NCBI GenBank assembly: GCA_956465555.1
Contig: OY101115.1
Span: 620,001-684,000 of the forward strand
Direction: 5' to 3'
Length of the DNA: 64,000 nucleotides
Source: Nitzschia sp. pyKryTriq1
Lineage: Eukaryota > Bacillariophyta > Bacillariophyceae > Bacillariales > Bacillariaceae
Part shown: in pieces, positions 11,289 through 22,296 of the stretch
How positions within the stretch are numbered: position 1 is the stretch's first letter
Layout of the letters: the number at the start of each line of letters is the position of its first letter
Notes under the pieces: generated by a model
Database searches by the model: none
Told to the model about the DNA's origin: nothing
What the model saw: only the letters and a program-made list of their open reading frames with translations
Made by a program: the position numbers and the translations under genes

Positions 11289-12695
11289 ATGTTGAGCTCT
11301 GGCCCTCGGCGCGCTCATTCTGGATCATCTAGTAGTAGGAGGGTGTCATCTCCAGGGATAAGTTCCATCGTACTCGCATCGGACGCTCGGGAGCAACACT
11401 CTCTTACATCCCAGCCTGCTAGCGCGGGATGGTTAGCACTGCATGGTGTTCCTCTTGCTACAGGACGGGAGCAGGTATCCAAGCTTGGCATGTTTAATGC
11501 GCCTGGCTTATCTTCCTTTCCAGAAGGAAGGCAGCAAGAGCAGCCTCGCGACACTCATTCTTTGTCTCCTAGTATGCCCCAACAAAAAGGCTGTGGCATT
11601 GCACTTTCCAGTTCCGCCTCTACTCAAAACAACCCATCCAGCGATATTCCGCATCCAAGCCAGTCCACAGACGCGTTTGTGCCAACTCTGGAGAAACCCG
11701 GGGCTGCGGCTTCTACTAGCAGGAACCCAAGTCCCGAACAAATCATCCAAACATCGTCGCCATTGAATCATCAATCAAGCACCACACCACCACCCACTGC
11801 TATGTCATCATCTGACACCAGAAGTCTGATCCACCCACATGCTACATCATCCACCTCAGGCACCTCACCACCATTGACTACCACATCCCCGTCGAATCAC
11901 GCTGATTCTCCCGTGATGGCCTTGCAACCACCTTCCGCACCCGAACACTCCCACCCCCACCATTGCATGCAATCCGTGGATACACCAACGACTGGTGTCT
12001 CCCCTATCATGCCACCCTTGACCAATGAGCACCAGAGATTGGAGCCTCGTGCTTCCCTCCAAGCCGGGTATGCTTCTGGGTCCAATTCTCCGGCTCGCAA
12101 GCGTGGCTACCCAGCGAGTGCAACTACTGCGGACGATTTGAATCAGCGTCAGCCTACTTATGAAAATTTACCGTTCGGACTTCGAAATAAAAAGATGAAG
12201 GCAACCGATTGTCTCTTGTACGCTGCGACCTTGCTTTCGAAGGATGATTCTTCCGTACCAGCTGACGTTCACCCAAGAACGGAGAGGCATCGCTCCTCCT
12301 CCTCTGAGATGACAGCTCCGGCGCCAAATAATGCTGATGTCGCATCAGAGAAATCTGCCGAGGATCTCGCCAAACCACGCGAGTACGATGTACTCTGTGG
12401 TCGTGGTGGGCTTATCAATAAACACGTCGGGAACGTTGTGTATCGGAAGGTCGTCGAACACAACAAATCCTATTACCAGAGTGTTCACAAGAAGCATCGT
12501 ATCCTTGTGAGCCAGTCCATTGTTCAATCCATCTCGAAATTCGGAGGCCGTTTCTTAATCCATGGAACCAAGAGTAAGTCTTGGATTGAGATTGGCTACA
12601 AGAAGGCGGTTCAGAAGACGAGCCAGGCCTTGCGCGAACGCACCCCCCCTCAAGATGAGGAAGGCGTGGAGGAGGAAGATACGGAATCAAAGTAA
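11289..12695 (+). CDS. DUF6824-domain protein
   Basis: A single exon of 468 residues. Residues 1-340 are low-complexity, rich in Ser, Pro, Thr and His, and likely disordered. Residues about 364-450 are a compact basic domain starting YDVLCGRGGLINKHVGN, followed by YRKVVEHNKSYY and a segment ending in WIEIGYKKAVQKTSQALRE. This is the DUF6824 pattern, a family much expanded in diatoms, for which a DNA-binding or regulatory role has been suggested but not shown. The tail is acidic. The start is the first ATG of the frame, after a gap with no other coding signal. Confidence 0.8.
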   Translation: MLSSGPRRAHSGSSSSRRVSSPGISSIVLASDAREQHSLTSQPASAGWLALHGVPLATGREQVSKLGMFNAPGLSSFPEGRQQEQPRDTHSLSPSMPQQKGCGIALSSSASTQNNPSSDIPHPSQSTDAFVPTLEKPGAAASTSRNPSPEQIIQTSSPLNHQSSTTPPPTAMSSSDTRSLIHPHATSSTSGTSPPLTTTSPSNHADSPVMALQPPSAPEHSHPHHCMQSVDTPTTGVSPIMPPLTNEHQRLEPRASLQAGYASGSNSPARKRGYPASATTADDLNQRQPTYENLPFGLRNKKMKATDCLLYAATLLSKDDSSVPADVHPRTERHRSSSSEMTAPAPNNADVASEKSAEDLAKPREYDVLCGRGGLINKHVGNVVYRKVVEHNKSYYQSVHKKHRILVSQSIVQSISKFGGRFLIHGTKSKSWIEIGYKKAVQKTSQALRERTPPQDEEGVEEEDTESK

Positions 12696-12993
12696 GAAGA
12701 GGAAACCACGAATAGTACCGCTGGTAGACATGGCATATCGAGGTCCTGATTCGAATTCAAGAGGCGTTGAAAAATCATTTTCGACTAGTTTGCCTCTAGC
12801 AGCATTGACTTCAGTCAATAATCGTCAAAGCGGGGACTTCGCGGTCCTTCTTCGCATTCCTTTCTTCTTTTGTGCGGCATTATAGTAACGGTTCTTCCGA
12901 AGGCCAAGAGCTTGACTAGACTGGTAATCATAACAGTATAGTACATAAAATGTGAGGAATTTTAAATTAAATTTATTTCAAGTGTCGCTATAT

Positions 12994-13572
12994 TTATATC
13001 GCCTTCTTGAGCATTTGCATGACAATCATTTCATCGCGCCGACCAATTGCACCGGCGATTTGTTGATGCCTTGCTGCAGCCGCTTGTCGATAATGGCTTG
13101 CGATTGCTTCTGGATCGCATGTTTCCATCATGATTTGATTGTTTTGTTCCACAAGCACTGCGATATAAGCATCCATTCTGCTTTGATTGCGTTCGTCGAT
13201 GGCTTCGGGTGTGAATCGCTCGAGCCCACGGACGCAGTATTTCCTGCTCTTGTGGGCTGTCCCTCGAATCATCTTTGAAATTAGGCTAAAGCACTTTTGT
13301 CTTATTTCGGAATATTCTTCTTTGCTGTACCAACAAGCGGAGATCTCCTCATCTGTATACTCATGAAGATGAAGCCCCGATCTGACATGACAAGTTTCTG
13401 CAAACGAGACTCCTTTCCTCTTCGTAGCTGATCGCGTTCTTGTTAATCGTTGCCCCCCTTTGAATGCGTACTTGCAAACATTGGCGCTTGGACTGATTTC
13501 TTCGCGCATATGCATCCCCTTGTCTACCAGAATCAAGGGAAACGATGCATTGGTTTTGGTCTCTTGGCACAT
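12994..13572 (-). CDS. Unknown small protein, likely lineage-specific
   Basis: The frame from 13572 gives 192 residues; a longer frame reaches 13776, but the added part is hydrophobic and unlike the rest. The central segment VSFAE followed by HLHEYTDEEISACWYSKEEY and IRQKCFSLI, then RGLERFTPEA and RNQSRMDAYIAVLVEQNNQ, resembles uncharacterised diatom proteins with a WYS...E core. That recollection is not verified. The tail is helical and rich in Ala and Gln. No signal peptide or membrane segment is seen from this start. Function unknown. Confidence 0.65.
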   Translation of the reverse strand: MCQETKTNASFPLILVDKGMHMREEISPSANVCKYAFKGGQRLTRTRSATKRKGVSFAETCHVRSGLHLHEYTDEEISACWYSKEEYSEIRQKCFSLISKMIRGTAHKSRKYCVRGLERFTPEAIDERNQSRMDAYIAVLVEQNNQIMMETCDPEAIASHYRQAAAARHQQIAGAIGRRDEMIVMQMLKKAI

Positions 13573-13842
13573 GGTGATTGTTTTGACAAACAGGGTGAAA
13601 GTAAAAAATGTGAGCAAATGATGCTCGAGTGCGCCAAATGATATGGGAAAGAGGAGAATGACACACCCCAGCAAGTACCTGTACGGTACCGTACTGTACA
13701 AGTAATACCGGGGTATTGCAGGAGAATTCTCCGATGTTTTCAAAGGAGAACTTCTCGAAAAGGTTCTCATAATCATGTAGTAGCGGATGTATTATTATTT
13801 TAATACCAACAACGCACGGCCCGTGAATGAGCAGACCGCGTG

Positions 13843-15190
13843 AGGGCTTATTAAAAAATGATATTGTAGTTTGGATAGCCGATAAACATCTCATGACTTG
13901 TCCGTCCTTCCGGTCGTACAAAAACGAAAACCGCAGTTACAATAGAGTAAAAGAGAAGCGTACAAGGAGTGGTTTTCACGCCACTCCCTTCTTGCTTGTT
14001 TGTAAAAGAAGAACTTCTGGTGCTTCGCTTCAAGCAGGGAGTAGACTTCGAAATGGAAACACACTACTCGCTATGCTGCCAAACATAGTCAGCAGAACTG
14101 GGTTATCAACAAAACAGTGAGCAAGGTTCGCGGTACAGTGCATAGTTGATGTTGAAGTGATAGGTTTTCACCTGGTACTGTAGCAGCTGATGCGGTGGCA
14201 TGAGATTGTAAGGATTGTTGATGTTTGTGATGATGACGATGATGATGAGTCAGTCAAATTGAACCGACGGAGTATGCAGGGGGTACTCGTAGGACCTTCA
14301 ACGTTCGCGGTATAGTGCATAGTTGATGTTGAAGTGATAGGTTTTCACCTGGTACTGTAGCAGCTGATGCGGTGGCATGAGATTGTAAGTTTGTTGATGT
14401 TTGTGATGATGACGATGATGATGAGTCATTCAAATTGAACCGACGGAGTATGCAGGGTACTCGTAGGACCTTCAAACAAGCTCATTGTGAACGAAGTCAT
14501 CCACCGACCGTGGTGGTGGCGAACCAAAAGCGGTGAAATAATAATAAACATAAGAATCCAATTTTCAAATAACGATCTCATTCGTTCGGCCATTCTTTAG
14601 TTGGGCAAGGGCTTATTGAAAAAATATTCAAATGACTTCTCATTTCGCTAATGCAAAAAATAATAACACAGCGCAGTTGCAGTTATTAAACGAGTAGTAG
14701 AGTAAAAAAGAAGCTGCATCTCTCTCAATCTTCAATGCCACTCCCATTTATTGTTTCTAAAAGAAGAACTTCTTGAGTTTTCTCACACCGGTACGAGTAG
14801 GCTACAACAACATGCATTTAGACGAACAGCAAAAGAAGGCTGATACTACAAGTGCCTCGTCGGGTGCGCGGGGACCACCACGAGAGAGAACGCCGTGGCA
14901 ATGTACTGTAGTTCGTATGAATTCGTAGTAGTACCCCGGCCAGGCACAATCATTAGATCCATCACCACCACACCAAACAGATCGGCAGAAGAACTTCTCC
15001 CGCGTTCTTGCCGCGGTGCTTCGCTTCAAGAAGGAAGTCGACTTCAAAATGGAGACGTATGATACTACTGCCAAACACAGTACGAACTGCGTCGTTCTTA
15101 AAACAGCAAGGTTTCGCGTTTTAGTAGTAGCGTGAATTCTTCATGTTGTTCCTCATCATGTTGCTGTTGAAGTGATAGGTTTTCACCCCG
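13843..15190 (+). repeat. Diverged copies of a non-coding unit
   Basis: The block at about 13843-14180 is partly matched by 14600-14780 and 14990-15190. Shared pieces in the same order are GGGCTTATT followed by an A run, AAAGAAGAACTTCT, GGTGCTTCGCTTCAAG, GACTTC-AAATGGA-AC, CTGCCAAACA, and GAAGTGATAGGTTTTCACC. About 200 bp separate the two parts of the second copy. I see no terminal inverted repeats or coding remains. Confidence 0.6.
14126..14475 (+). repeat. Tandem duplication of about 175 bp
   Basis: Bases 14126-14302 and 14303-14475 are two direct copies, each starting GTTCGCGGTA and ending AGGACCTTCAA. They differ by a few substitutions and small indels (GTAAGGATTG versus GTAAGTTTG, GCAGGGGGTAC versus GCAGGGTAC). 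Each holds a GATGATGACGATGATGATGA stretch. Confidence 0.92.
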
Positions 15191-16049
15191 CAACGCCCCT
15201 TCTTCATAGATCTTTGAACAGAGCGACTCGCGCTCGTCGTAGTGGTACTCTGACCGACTAGCCTTTTGCGTGTTGTATTTGTCCGAGGCGAAGCAGAAAA
15301 CGACCCAGTATATAGGTCTACGAAACACCGGTAGTACAAGAAGTGTCAATCCACAGCAATCATCCCTCATCACCTCGTACCGTACCGGTAGTCTACTCCT
15401 CTGGGAGGTCCCGGTATGAGTCCCAGGCAGGGGCGCCATAGCTACTAGTAGTAGTACGACCACGAGTACTAGTAGTAGTAGTAGTAGTAGTAATACCGGT
15501 ACTACAGCATTCTTATTAATCACTACCGCCGGTATGTTTCTTCTTGGTTGTTGTTGATCTTCTTGTTCTCGTCGTCTCATCATCAGCAGCGGGGGCCATT
15601 GCGCTCATGGTAGTCGTTTTCGTTGTAGTCATGAACAACCAACGAGACTCATGACGCACTACTACTACTTCCTACCGTAGTAGTAGTAGTACTACTACAG
15701 TCGCTCTCTCCACCATGCCGGTCCGTATATACCGGTATTTGTACCGGTAGTATTGGACACTGTAGAGTGATCCGAGAGAAGAGATCGGATGGGTCGATGA
15801 AGAATCAGTGAATGACCGAGTCTTGCACGCAAAAAAAACAACGCTGCGCTTCGCGACGCGATGCATAACCACAACTGTATGAGATAAGAGAAGGATGCGA
15901 AGACAAAAATCGACACAGGTAGTAACTTACTGTAGCACGACACACGAAACACTTGCATCATCTTGCGATCCCCGCATGTCATCATGAGAACGACACGACT
16001 GTCGTGACAATAGAAACAAAGAAGAGTCAGATACAAACTACTGCAAACA

Positions 16050-19000
16050 ATGGATCAACTTGTCAAACAGCTGCTGCAACACGGAGGTGTGGAAATTGAT
16101 GGTTCCTCGGCGAGCACATTGGGCGACCATCAGCAATTAGATTATTATGTGTCCATTTTGGAATCCTGGTTGGGCTTGCCCGAGGCGGAACAAGATTGCG
16201 AATCGGACCTCATGGAAGACTCGGCTCCATTCAGTGAGGCCTTCTACCGCACATTAGAAGATTTATTGATCCAGGTGTGGAAACCAGAGGTGTCATCGAC
16301 AACTTCCTCATCGCAGCCATTGATGCTTCACTCCAATCCATTTTTGGATCTGGGTTGCGATCCAAAGGAAATGACGCTGTACAAGGCGATGGAATCGGTT
16401 CGAATTACGAGACTGCTCCGATACTGGATGGAGTTGAATGTACGCGGGAGCAATATTATGTTTGATGAGGAGGCAGCTTATGGCGACGACACGAACGCTT
16501 CCCTCTCTCACTTTCTGCTGTCGAATGCAACGACCGAGGCGACACCAACTGGGGCTCAAAATCGAAAGATGTATCGAATTATACAGGCCCTCTACTACCA
16601 TGTGGAGCAACTGCCTTTTCTACAGTCCCAGCTATACTTCTATACTCAATCTTTAATGCGCGGGGAACGAAGCTCGTCGTCCTCTGGAAAAGCCGTGACA
16701 GATGCCCAAGCTCGGCTCGCGCAGTACAAGGAAACCCAAGATATCTCGGCAAAACTCAATCAACAATGGGAAGACCACGTGGATGCATTGGAGTATGTCC
16801 TTGGAGAATGGTATGCCATGGGATCTGTAGATATGCGTCGTCAAGCAAGGTCACATTTGGGATCGGTCTGGGCGCACTTTGTGGCGAGATCAGGTGGTGG
16901 CGGGGCCGGGGGCGGGGGCGTCAAGATGGAGAATACTTCCTCGAGTGGGGTCCGGATGACATTGCGGATACTTCATCGAATTTTGCTAGGGACTTCGGAA
17001 ACTATTCACAAGTCTCATGAGCATTTGTTACACTACCACCTGATACCGTTACACAGACCGACTTCGATGGTCCTCTGGAGAGATCAAACAAGCATGCTCG
17101 AGTTGTACCATGAACCTCTGGTTCAATGCATCGCAATCCTCCTACAGAAACGACCCGATTGGATTCCCAAAGTCATTTCATCCTTGATGGAACCCGAAGT
17201 GTGGAATAAGGGTGGAAATACCCCGAAATTGGTTCTTTTGCTGCATGAAATCGACACCTACATTGGACTTCTCCCAAATGTAGGAAACAACCCTCAAATT
17301 CTCGGTGATACTTGGCCGACTCTTTTGCGAATGCTGGGAGGATGTATGGCATCTGATCATTCTGGTTTGGCGGAACGGGCCTTGACGTTTCTCAAGACCA
17401 AAAATTTTCTCGCCCTGGTGGAGGGCAACTTCGAGCAGAGTCTACGGATACTTTTGCCATTTCTTGTGAAAAACGAACCATCGTGGAATCCAACAGTTCG
17501 AAAAATGACCTACAATGTGCTCAAAACATTACAGGACTACGATGCACAAAGATTTTTGAAGGTGGCGGAGCAGTGCTATCCGAGCGATATTGCGGAATCA
17601 AATCGCAGCGTGCATTCTCCTGAAACGGAAAAGCCCACCGGGACAGGGACTGCAAAGACAGCGTCTACAACAAATGGACAGCCGGATGTTCCAAAAGATT
17701 TTTCGCTCAAATCTGCAATGGGAGGGTGGAAACCGCCTGGTGCTACCTCAACTACCGGTAGAGGGACCAATAGTTCTTCGCTCATGTTACCCCCGTCGAG
17801 TAGAGGGCCTCGAGCACCAGGAAAGCCGCCCCCGCTTGGCGTCACTGGAGTGGCTCCTTGGAGCGTCAGTAGTAGTCCTTCGACCGGCCCGAGTGCTGCG
17901 ATGCGGTCGGGGCGGCAGAATCCTCCCCTTGGGGTGACGGGAGTGGCCCCCTGGAGTATACAAAAGGTCCCATTGAGCGTGAAGCGAACGGCTGGTGAGG
18001 CTCTGTCGGAACTTTCTGAAGAAAAGTTGCCTGAGGAAAGTACCACTAGTGAAATCGAAGCACAGAAGCCGCAGCCAAGAGTACTTGCTTTCATGGAACA
18101 AATAAAACCACCAGAGCAAGAAGAGGGCACCTCGTCCTGGTCGAAAGCATTAATGGCAGAAACACCGACTCTTTTACCAAAATTGAAGTTTCATGACCTG
18201 GTGTTTGGCCATGATCTAGGGTCCGGTGCATTTGGATCCGTTAGATACGCTCGGCTTATTGATAAAAGTCGAACCCGATCTCAATGGCCAGAATTTGCTG
18301 TCAAGATTATTTCTACCGAGAAGATCAAGGAAATGGGATATGAGGCCTCCGTGCAGCGAGAACTAGCCGTTTTGAGAGTGTTATCGCATCCTGGAATTGC
18401 CCGACTGATCTCTTCGTTTCGCTTTCGAGAGGGAGTGTATCTTGTGTTGGAATACGCCAGCGGTGGAGACCTTCATTCTCTTCTACGCAAGAATGGATCA
18501 CTTGACCATGACTCAACTCGTTTCGTTATGGGTGAAGCAGTCGCCGCGCTATCAAGCATTCACGATCTTGGTCTTGTCTACGGTGATCTCAAACCAGAGA
18601 ATATTGTGATAACTGAGTCGGGACATGTAAAGCTCACTGACTTCGGTGGTTGTCGTCCAGTGACACATGAAGGAAAGCTCCTGATCGAATCTGTCGCCAA
18701 AAATCTACTGAAAGACCTGCGAGATGGCGACTGGAAATCGAAAGCCAAAAAGACGCAACCTTTATTTGATATGGAGGAGGAAGAAGTTGGTCAAGAACTG
18801 GACGAGGGAGATGCCGAATTCCATCTCGAACAAGATCTTCGAGTAGAAGGTACAACTGCCTATCTCCCACCAGAAGTTGTGATGGGCGGCATTCCTACCG
18901 CGGCCGCGGACTCGTGGGCACTAGGATGCGTGATCTATCAGTGTCTTTCAGGAAGACCGCCCATCCTCGAAGCCGACGAGTCTATGACCAGAAATCGTAT

Positions 19001-19493
19001 CGTATCATTCGAAGTCGCATCTGGGGGCAGAAACGATGATGAAGCCAAATTATTTGGGGATTCCCACGGTTCTGCGATTGAGTCCAAGGCCAGGAAGCTT
19101 ATCATCCAGCTCTTGAATCGCCATGCAACGGAACGACCGTCTATGCAGCAAGTAGCACAAGAAGACTTCTTCGCTGGTTCAGGAACCAATGTTTTCACGC
19201 TCCATAGCCAGCCCGCGCACCCTCTCGATATCGGTGATGTAACCCCGGTCGCAGACGCTCAGTGGACACGCCGCCAATTCAGTTCTATATGGGCACCACA
19301 GCCACAGGCATATGATATTTCGCTACAATCGCCAGATAGACCTCAAAATCATGGTGATGGAAGCATAACTCCTATTCCAGAGGGTCAAGAAGGAACGGCA
19401 TTCTTCTCGAAATCAACCCAACCCTTGGATCTCAGGCATATCTCCGAGGAAAAACTGCCGCCAATGGCAAAGAAGGCGATAACCGAGGAATAG
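16050..19493 (+). CDS. Large Ser/Thr protein kinase with long N-terminal region
   Basis: A single exon of 1147 residues. Residues 1-560 are mainly helical without a family I recognise, perhaps HEAT-like. A Pro/Ser-rich linker (about 565-700) holds the repeated motif PPLGVTGVAPWS twice. The kinase domain (about 711-1040) has the glycine loop GSGAFGSV (724-731), the ATP-binding Lys in AVKI (K752), catalytic VYGDLKPEN (D846), DFG (864-866) and PPE in place of APE (about 940). HRD is replaced by YGD, so this is a non-RD kinase with no Arg before the catalytic Asp. The activation segment carries a long acidic insert of about 50 residues. The sequence is nearest to AGC or PDK1-like kinases, but the subfamily is uncertain. 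All catalytic residues are present, so activity is expected. Confidence 0.85.
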   Translation: MDQLVKQLLQHGGVEIDGSSASTLGDHQQLDYYVSILESWLGLPEAEQDCESDLMEDSAPFSEAFYRTLEDLLIQVWKPEVSSTTSSSQPLMLHSNPFLDLGCDPKEMTLYKAMESVRITRLLRYWMELNVRGSNIMFDEEAAYGDDTNASLSHFLLSNATTEATPTGAQNRKMYRIIQALYYHVEQLPFLQSQLYFYTQSLMRGERSSSSSGKAVTDAQARLAQYKETQDISAKLNQQWEDHVDALEYVLGEWYAMGSVDMRRQARSHLGSVWAHFVARSGGGGAGGGGVKMENTSSSGVRMTLRILHRILLGTSETIHKSHEHLLHYHLIPLHRPTSMVLWRDQTSMLELYHEPLVQCIAILLQKRPDWIPKVISSLMEPEVWNKGGNTPKLVLLLHEIDTYIGLLPNVGNNPQILGDTWPTLLRMLGGCMASDHSGLAERALTFLKTKNFLALVEGNFEQSLRILLPFLVKNEPSWNPTVRKMTYNVLKTLQDYDAQRFLKVAEQCYPSDIAESNRSVHSPETEKPTGTGTAKTASTTNGQPDVPKDFSLKSAMGGWKPPGATSTTGRGTNSSSLMLPPSSRGPRAPGKPPPLGVTGVAPWSVSSSPSTGPSAAMRSGRQNPPLGVTGVAPWSIQKVPLSVKRTAGEALSELSEEKLPEESTTSEIEAQKPQPRVLAFMEQIKPPEQEEGTSSWSKALMAETPTLLPKLKFHDLVFGHDLGSGAFGSVRYARLIDKSRTRSQWPEFAVKIISTEKIKEMGYEASVQRELAVLRVLSHPGIARLISSFRFREGVYLVLEYASGGDLHSLLRKNGSLDHDSTRFVMGEAVAALSSIHDLGLVYGDLKPENIVITESGHVKLTDFGGCRPVTHEGKLLIESVAKNLLKDLRDGDWKSKAKKTQPLFDMEEEEVGQELDEGDAEFHLEQDLRVEGTTAYLPPEVVMGGIPTAAADSWALGCVIYQCLSGRPPILEADESMTRNRIVSFEVASGGRNDDEAKLFGDSHGSAIESKARKLIIQLLNRHATERPSMQQVAQEDFFAGSGTNVFTLHSQPAHPLDIGDVTPVADAQWTRRQFSSIWAPQPQAYDISLQSPDRPQNHGDGSITPIPEGQEGTAFFSKSTQPLDLRHISEEKLPPMAKKAITEE

Positions 19494-19881
19494 ACAGTCA
19501 TTTACGAATAGATGGAGTAGAGGGGACGTTTTAAAAGTAGGCTTAGTCGTCTTGAGGAGTAGCAAGAACCAAGGAGTTCCTGTACCACTTTCATAAGAAA
19601 ACGGTCGCTCTCAACGGTGACAACTCGGATTAGTCAACTGGTGTGAGCGCGTCAAAAACAATATAAAGAAAGCAACATACTTATTCGTATAGCAGGTGCG
19701 ATATGAGGTGGTGTCAACCTGTTTTGCATCAAACCATTCGACGTGAATCGCGCAATAAGGATGTCATCGGATATCCATACGTAACGTGATTATCGCATTC
19801 GTTAAGCATTTCATATCGAAGGGGATTGGTCGCTCTTACAACTTTCGACCTATGCTGGAGTGATTGATTCGAACTTGAGCG
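19494..19881. other. Intergenic, no gene seen
   Basis: This is the 3' flank of the kinase gene and 5' flank of a small membrane protein gene. I see no repeat or RNA gene. Confidence 0.5.
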
Positions 19882-20370
19882 ATGACATTAGTGGCCGGAT
19901 TGCTTTTCGTTGTGCTGCCTGTAATTTTCTTTCAGGCTGACCCAGTGACACCACTGAATCGATCCTGGCAAGATGGACAGTATCGAATGATATGCATCGT
20001 ATTGGGTGCACTTGGTGGTGCTCTTATGGCAAAGCGAGACGATGGAAGCTTAGGATTCCGATGGGCAGCTGGGGCCGTGGCGGGTGCAATTACAGCAGGT
20101 CTCTCCTACCAAGCTTCCGAAAAAGTTTACGAAAACATGGGAGTTCCATCTGTCAATATCTTCATCATATTGATTTGTTCTCTCCCAGGTTTCATAGCTT
20201 TTCTTTTGGTGAAGCGTTGCTCAGACTATACCTTTCCCGAACAACCCACATGCCTCACTGCATCGAATCAACGGACGGCACCAGAGTCATCTTCAGGAAG
20301 AGGAAAAGTGACTTCAGATTTCCCGGCAAAGCAAACGACGCCCTTGCTGCTCCATTCTACAAAAATTTAG
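19882..20370 (+). CDS. Small multi-pass membrane protein, unknown
   Basis: A single exon of 162 residues. There is a hydrophobic N-terminus (about 3-21), two Gly/Ala-rich membrane segments (about 36-76, with GALGGALMA and AAGAVAGAITAGLSY) and a fourth (about 91-110), then a polar tail of 50 residues. Glycine-rich paired helices suggest tight packing, but I do not recognise a family. It lies between the kinase and a convergent unknown gene. Confidence 0.55.
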   Translation: MTLVAGLLFVVLPVIFFQADPVTPLNRSWQDGQYRMICIVLGALGGALMAKRDDGSLGFRWAAGAVAGAITAGLSYQASEKVYENMGVPSVNIFIILICSLPGFIAFLLVKRCSDYTFPEQPTCLTASNQRTAPESSSGRGKVTSDFPAKQTTPLLLHSTKI

Positions 20371-20639
20371 ATACAGAGATGGGGATAATTCAGGTTGAAA
20401 AAACCATCCGGACAAATCGCAGTGTCTAGTTCTTAGAGTAAGAATTTCCAGTGCTGCAGCGACTCAGCAATCACTCGCTTATTCAAATTGCAGGACGTCG
20501 GTTCTTGCAGATGATGCGGGCTTGTGGAAAATCGAGAGCAAATTGATCTCATCGGGAATAATATGATAAAATTTAAAGCCTTTCATCGGATAGAGTGAGT
20601 CAGTCTACGAATCGAAGGTGGCAATCCCACAGCAATGTC

Positions 20640-21230
20640 CTACTCGATGCATATTTCCTCGAATTCGTTGTCGGATTCTTCGTCCTCAAAATCATCCATA
20701 AGCGACGAGAGATTCCGCAATTGATACTCGTCTGAATCGTCTACTAAGCCAGTGTACACCGGAAGGGTTGGTCGGTGCTCCCTTTCGTAAAGTGAGCTGT
20801 TCAGTTTCGTAAACTCGGGGTTGTTTGGCCTAGTAGAGCTGATACGAGCGAAAGCTCCAGACGTTCCAATAAGCCGATTTCTCTGGCCAATACTTTGTAT
20901 TTGACTATGTGATGAATCATAATAATGTAAATCGTGTCGCCGATTCCATGGATGCTTGGTACTTTCAGTGGCAGGATCAAAGGATTGCTTCGCCTGCATC
21001 AAATAGATTCTTCGCTTTTCTTGCTGTTGAAGAGCATCTCTTTCCTGCTGTCGTTCAATCATATCCAGAAAGCGTTGACGTTCCCATTCAGAGTGAATGC
21101 TTTGACGAATCATAGCTTCTTGTACCTGCTTGCTTTCCTCCTCTTTTTTCATTTCGTAAAAGCAACACATGCCATTAGCCAGCACGGCGGAGGCGAGGTT
21201 GACGGCACAAACAGCGTGCTGAAGAACCAT
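20640..21230 (-). CDS. Unknown protein with N-terminal anchor and coiled coil
   Basis: From the Met at 21230 the frame gives 196 residues. It starts with a hydrophobic segment (about 4-25, signal anchor or signal peptide), then a highly charged helix (about 27-85) rich in Glu, Gln and Arg, and ends in an acidic tail rich in Asp, Glu and Ser. The frame remains open up to 21407, but the extra N-terminus would place the hydrophobic segment internally. No family recognised. Confidence 0.55.
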   Translation of the reverse strand: MVLQHAVCAVNLASAVLANGMCCFYEMKKEEESKQVQEAMIRQSIHSEWERQRFLDMIERQQERDALQQQEKRRIYLMQAKQSFDPATESTKHPWNRRHDLHYYDSSHSQIQSIGQRNRLIGTSGAFARISSTRPNNPEFTKLNSSLYEREHRPTLPVYTGLVDDSDEYQLRNLSSLMDDFEDEESDNEFEEICIE

Positions 21231-22296
21231 GACTATTTCAACTATATTATAATGCTCGAAGTCGAAGACGTGATATATCGACCAAGATTGTGGATTGTGG
21301 GACAATTTTTTTGGTGACACGAGGCTTACACCAGGTACGCTTGAAAAGGAGGACGCGAAGTGGTCAAGGAGTAAAGAAGCAAATCCACAACTAACTTGAC
21401 CACGCACACGAGCACAAAACGTTTGTACTTCCTATGCAGGCTGTGTTTGAATGCCAATGTGCAATGGATCCGAGAGTGTCGTAGGTCCTAAACACTGTCG
21501 GTTCCAAGACCTGGTTTGTCTAAGCACCCAGATTTTGAATGGAAACACCAAAACTGCCGTCGTCGGAACGAAAAAGTGAAGGTTCCTTCCGAGAGAGAGG
21601 CAGAGACCACTCCAAAGATCGGTAGGATTTTTTAGTCCACTGGAATTCAATATTCATACACGTATATCTCAATTCGATCCGTTCGCGGAATTCACATGGT
21701 GAAATCCGTTTTGCAAAGCGCCCAAATTGGCGCGCCGAGCCCTGGAGGCATATATTTTCACAATATGACTCCACAAAACGCACTGAATGACGAACCGAAC
21801 AGAGCACTATTTTGAATTTTTTGTTTTACTACTACTCCTACTCGCGTGTTTCTCGGAGTGGTAGTGAGACTGCAGATTCATTCTTTTCTACTATAGTGTA
21901 GACGAGCATTCGTAGAGAGGGGGGAGAGAGTAGAGAACAGAAGGATCTCTACGTGGTCTCCATAATTCTTTTTAAAAAAGATGGGCACCAGAACAGCTTG
22001 GTCAATGGCGTCGACGACAACTTTTCAAAAGAATAAACCTACGTTACAACCGCCTATTAGAGTAGAGTGTAGAACTAGTTCGTCGAATGCCTCATTCTTA
22101 GAAGCTAGGTCTGATGCAGTCAGCACCAAAAATCGAAATACAATACAGTAAGATGCAGCGATGAATAGTTGTGGAAAACCTATCTAGTAGAGTTGCCCAC
22201 TTTTGGCGTATTTTCGTACTTATTCCGAGAATTTGCCTGCAGCGATTTCCGAGATCAATCGTCCCCCTTGCTCCCTTCGAAACTTAGATAGCGCAA
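21231..22296. other. Intergenic, no gene seen
   Basis: About 1.1 kb without a convincing frame. It has TAC/CTA-rich words near 21830-21900 and a GA-rich stretch near 21915-21935. The right end is the 3' flank of the nitrile hydratase gene. Confidence 0.5.

Larger units (their letters stand above)
13573..16049. other. 2.5-kb gene-free repeat region
   Basis: No convincing gene is seen on either strand; frames here are short, low-complexity or created by TAG/CTA microsatellites (about 15440-15500 and 15660-15700). The region contains a tandem duplication (14126-14475) and diverged copies of a longer unit (13843-15190), listed separately. Confidence 0.6.

Noticed and set aside
15098-15583. 161-codon minus-strand frame
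   Set aside because: Much of it is poly-Leu/Val made by a TAG/CTA microsatellite; it has no motif and lies in a repeat region.
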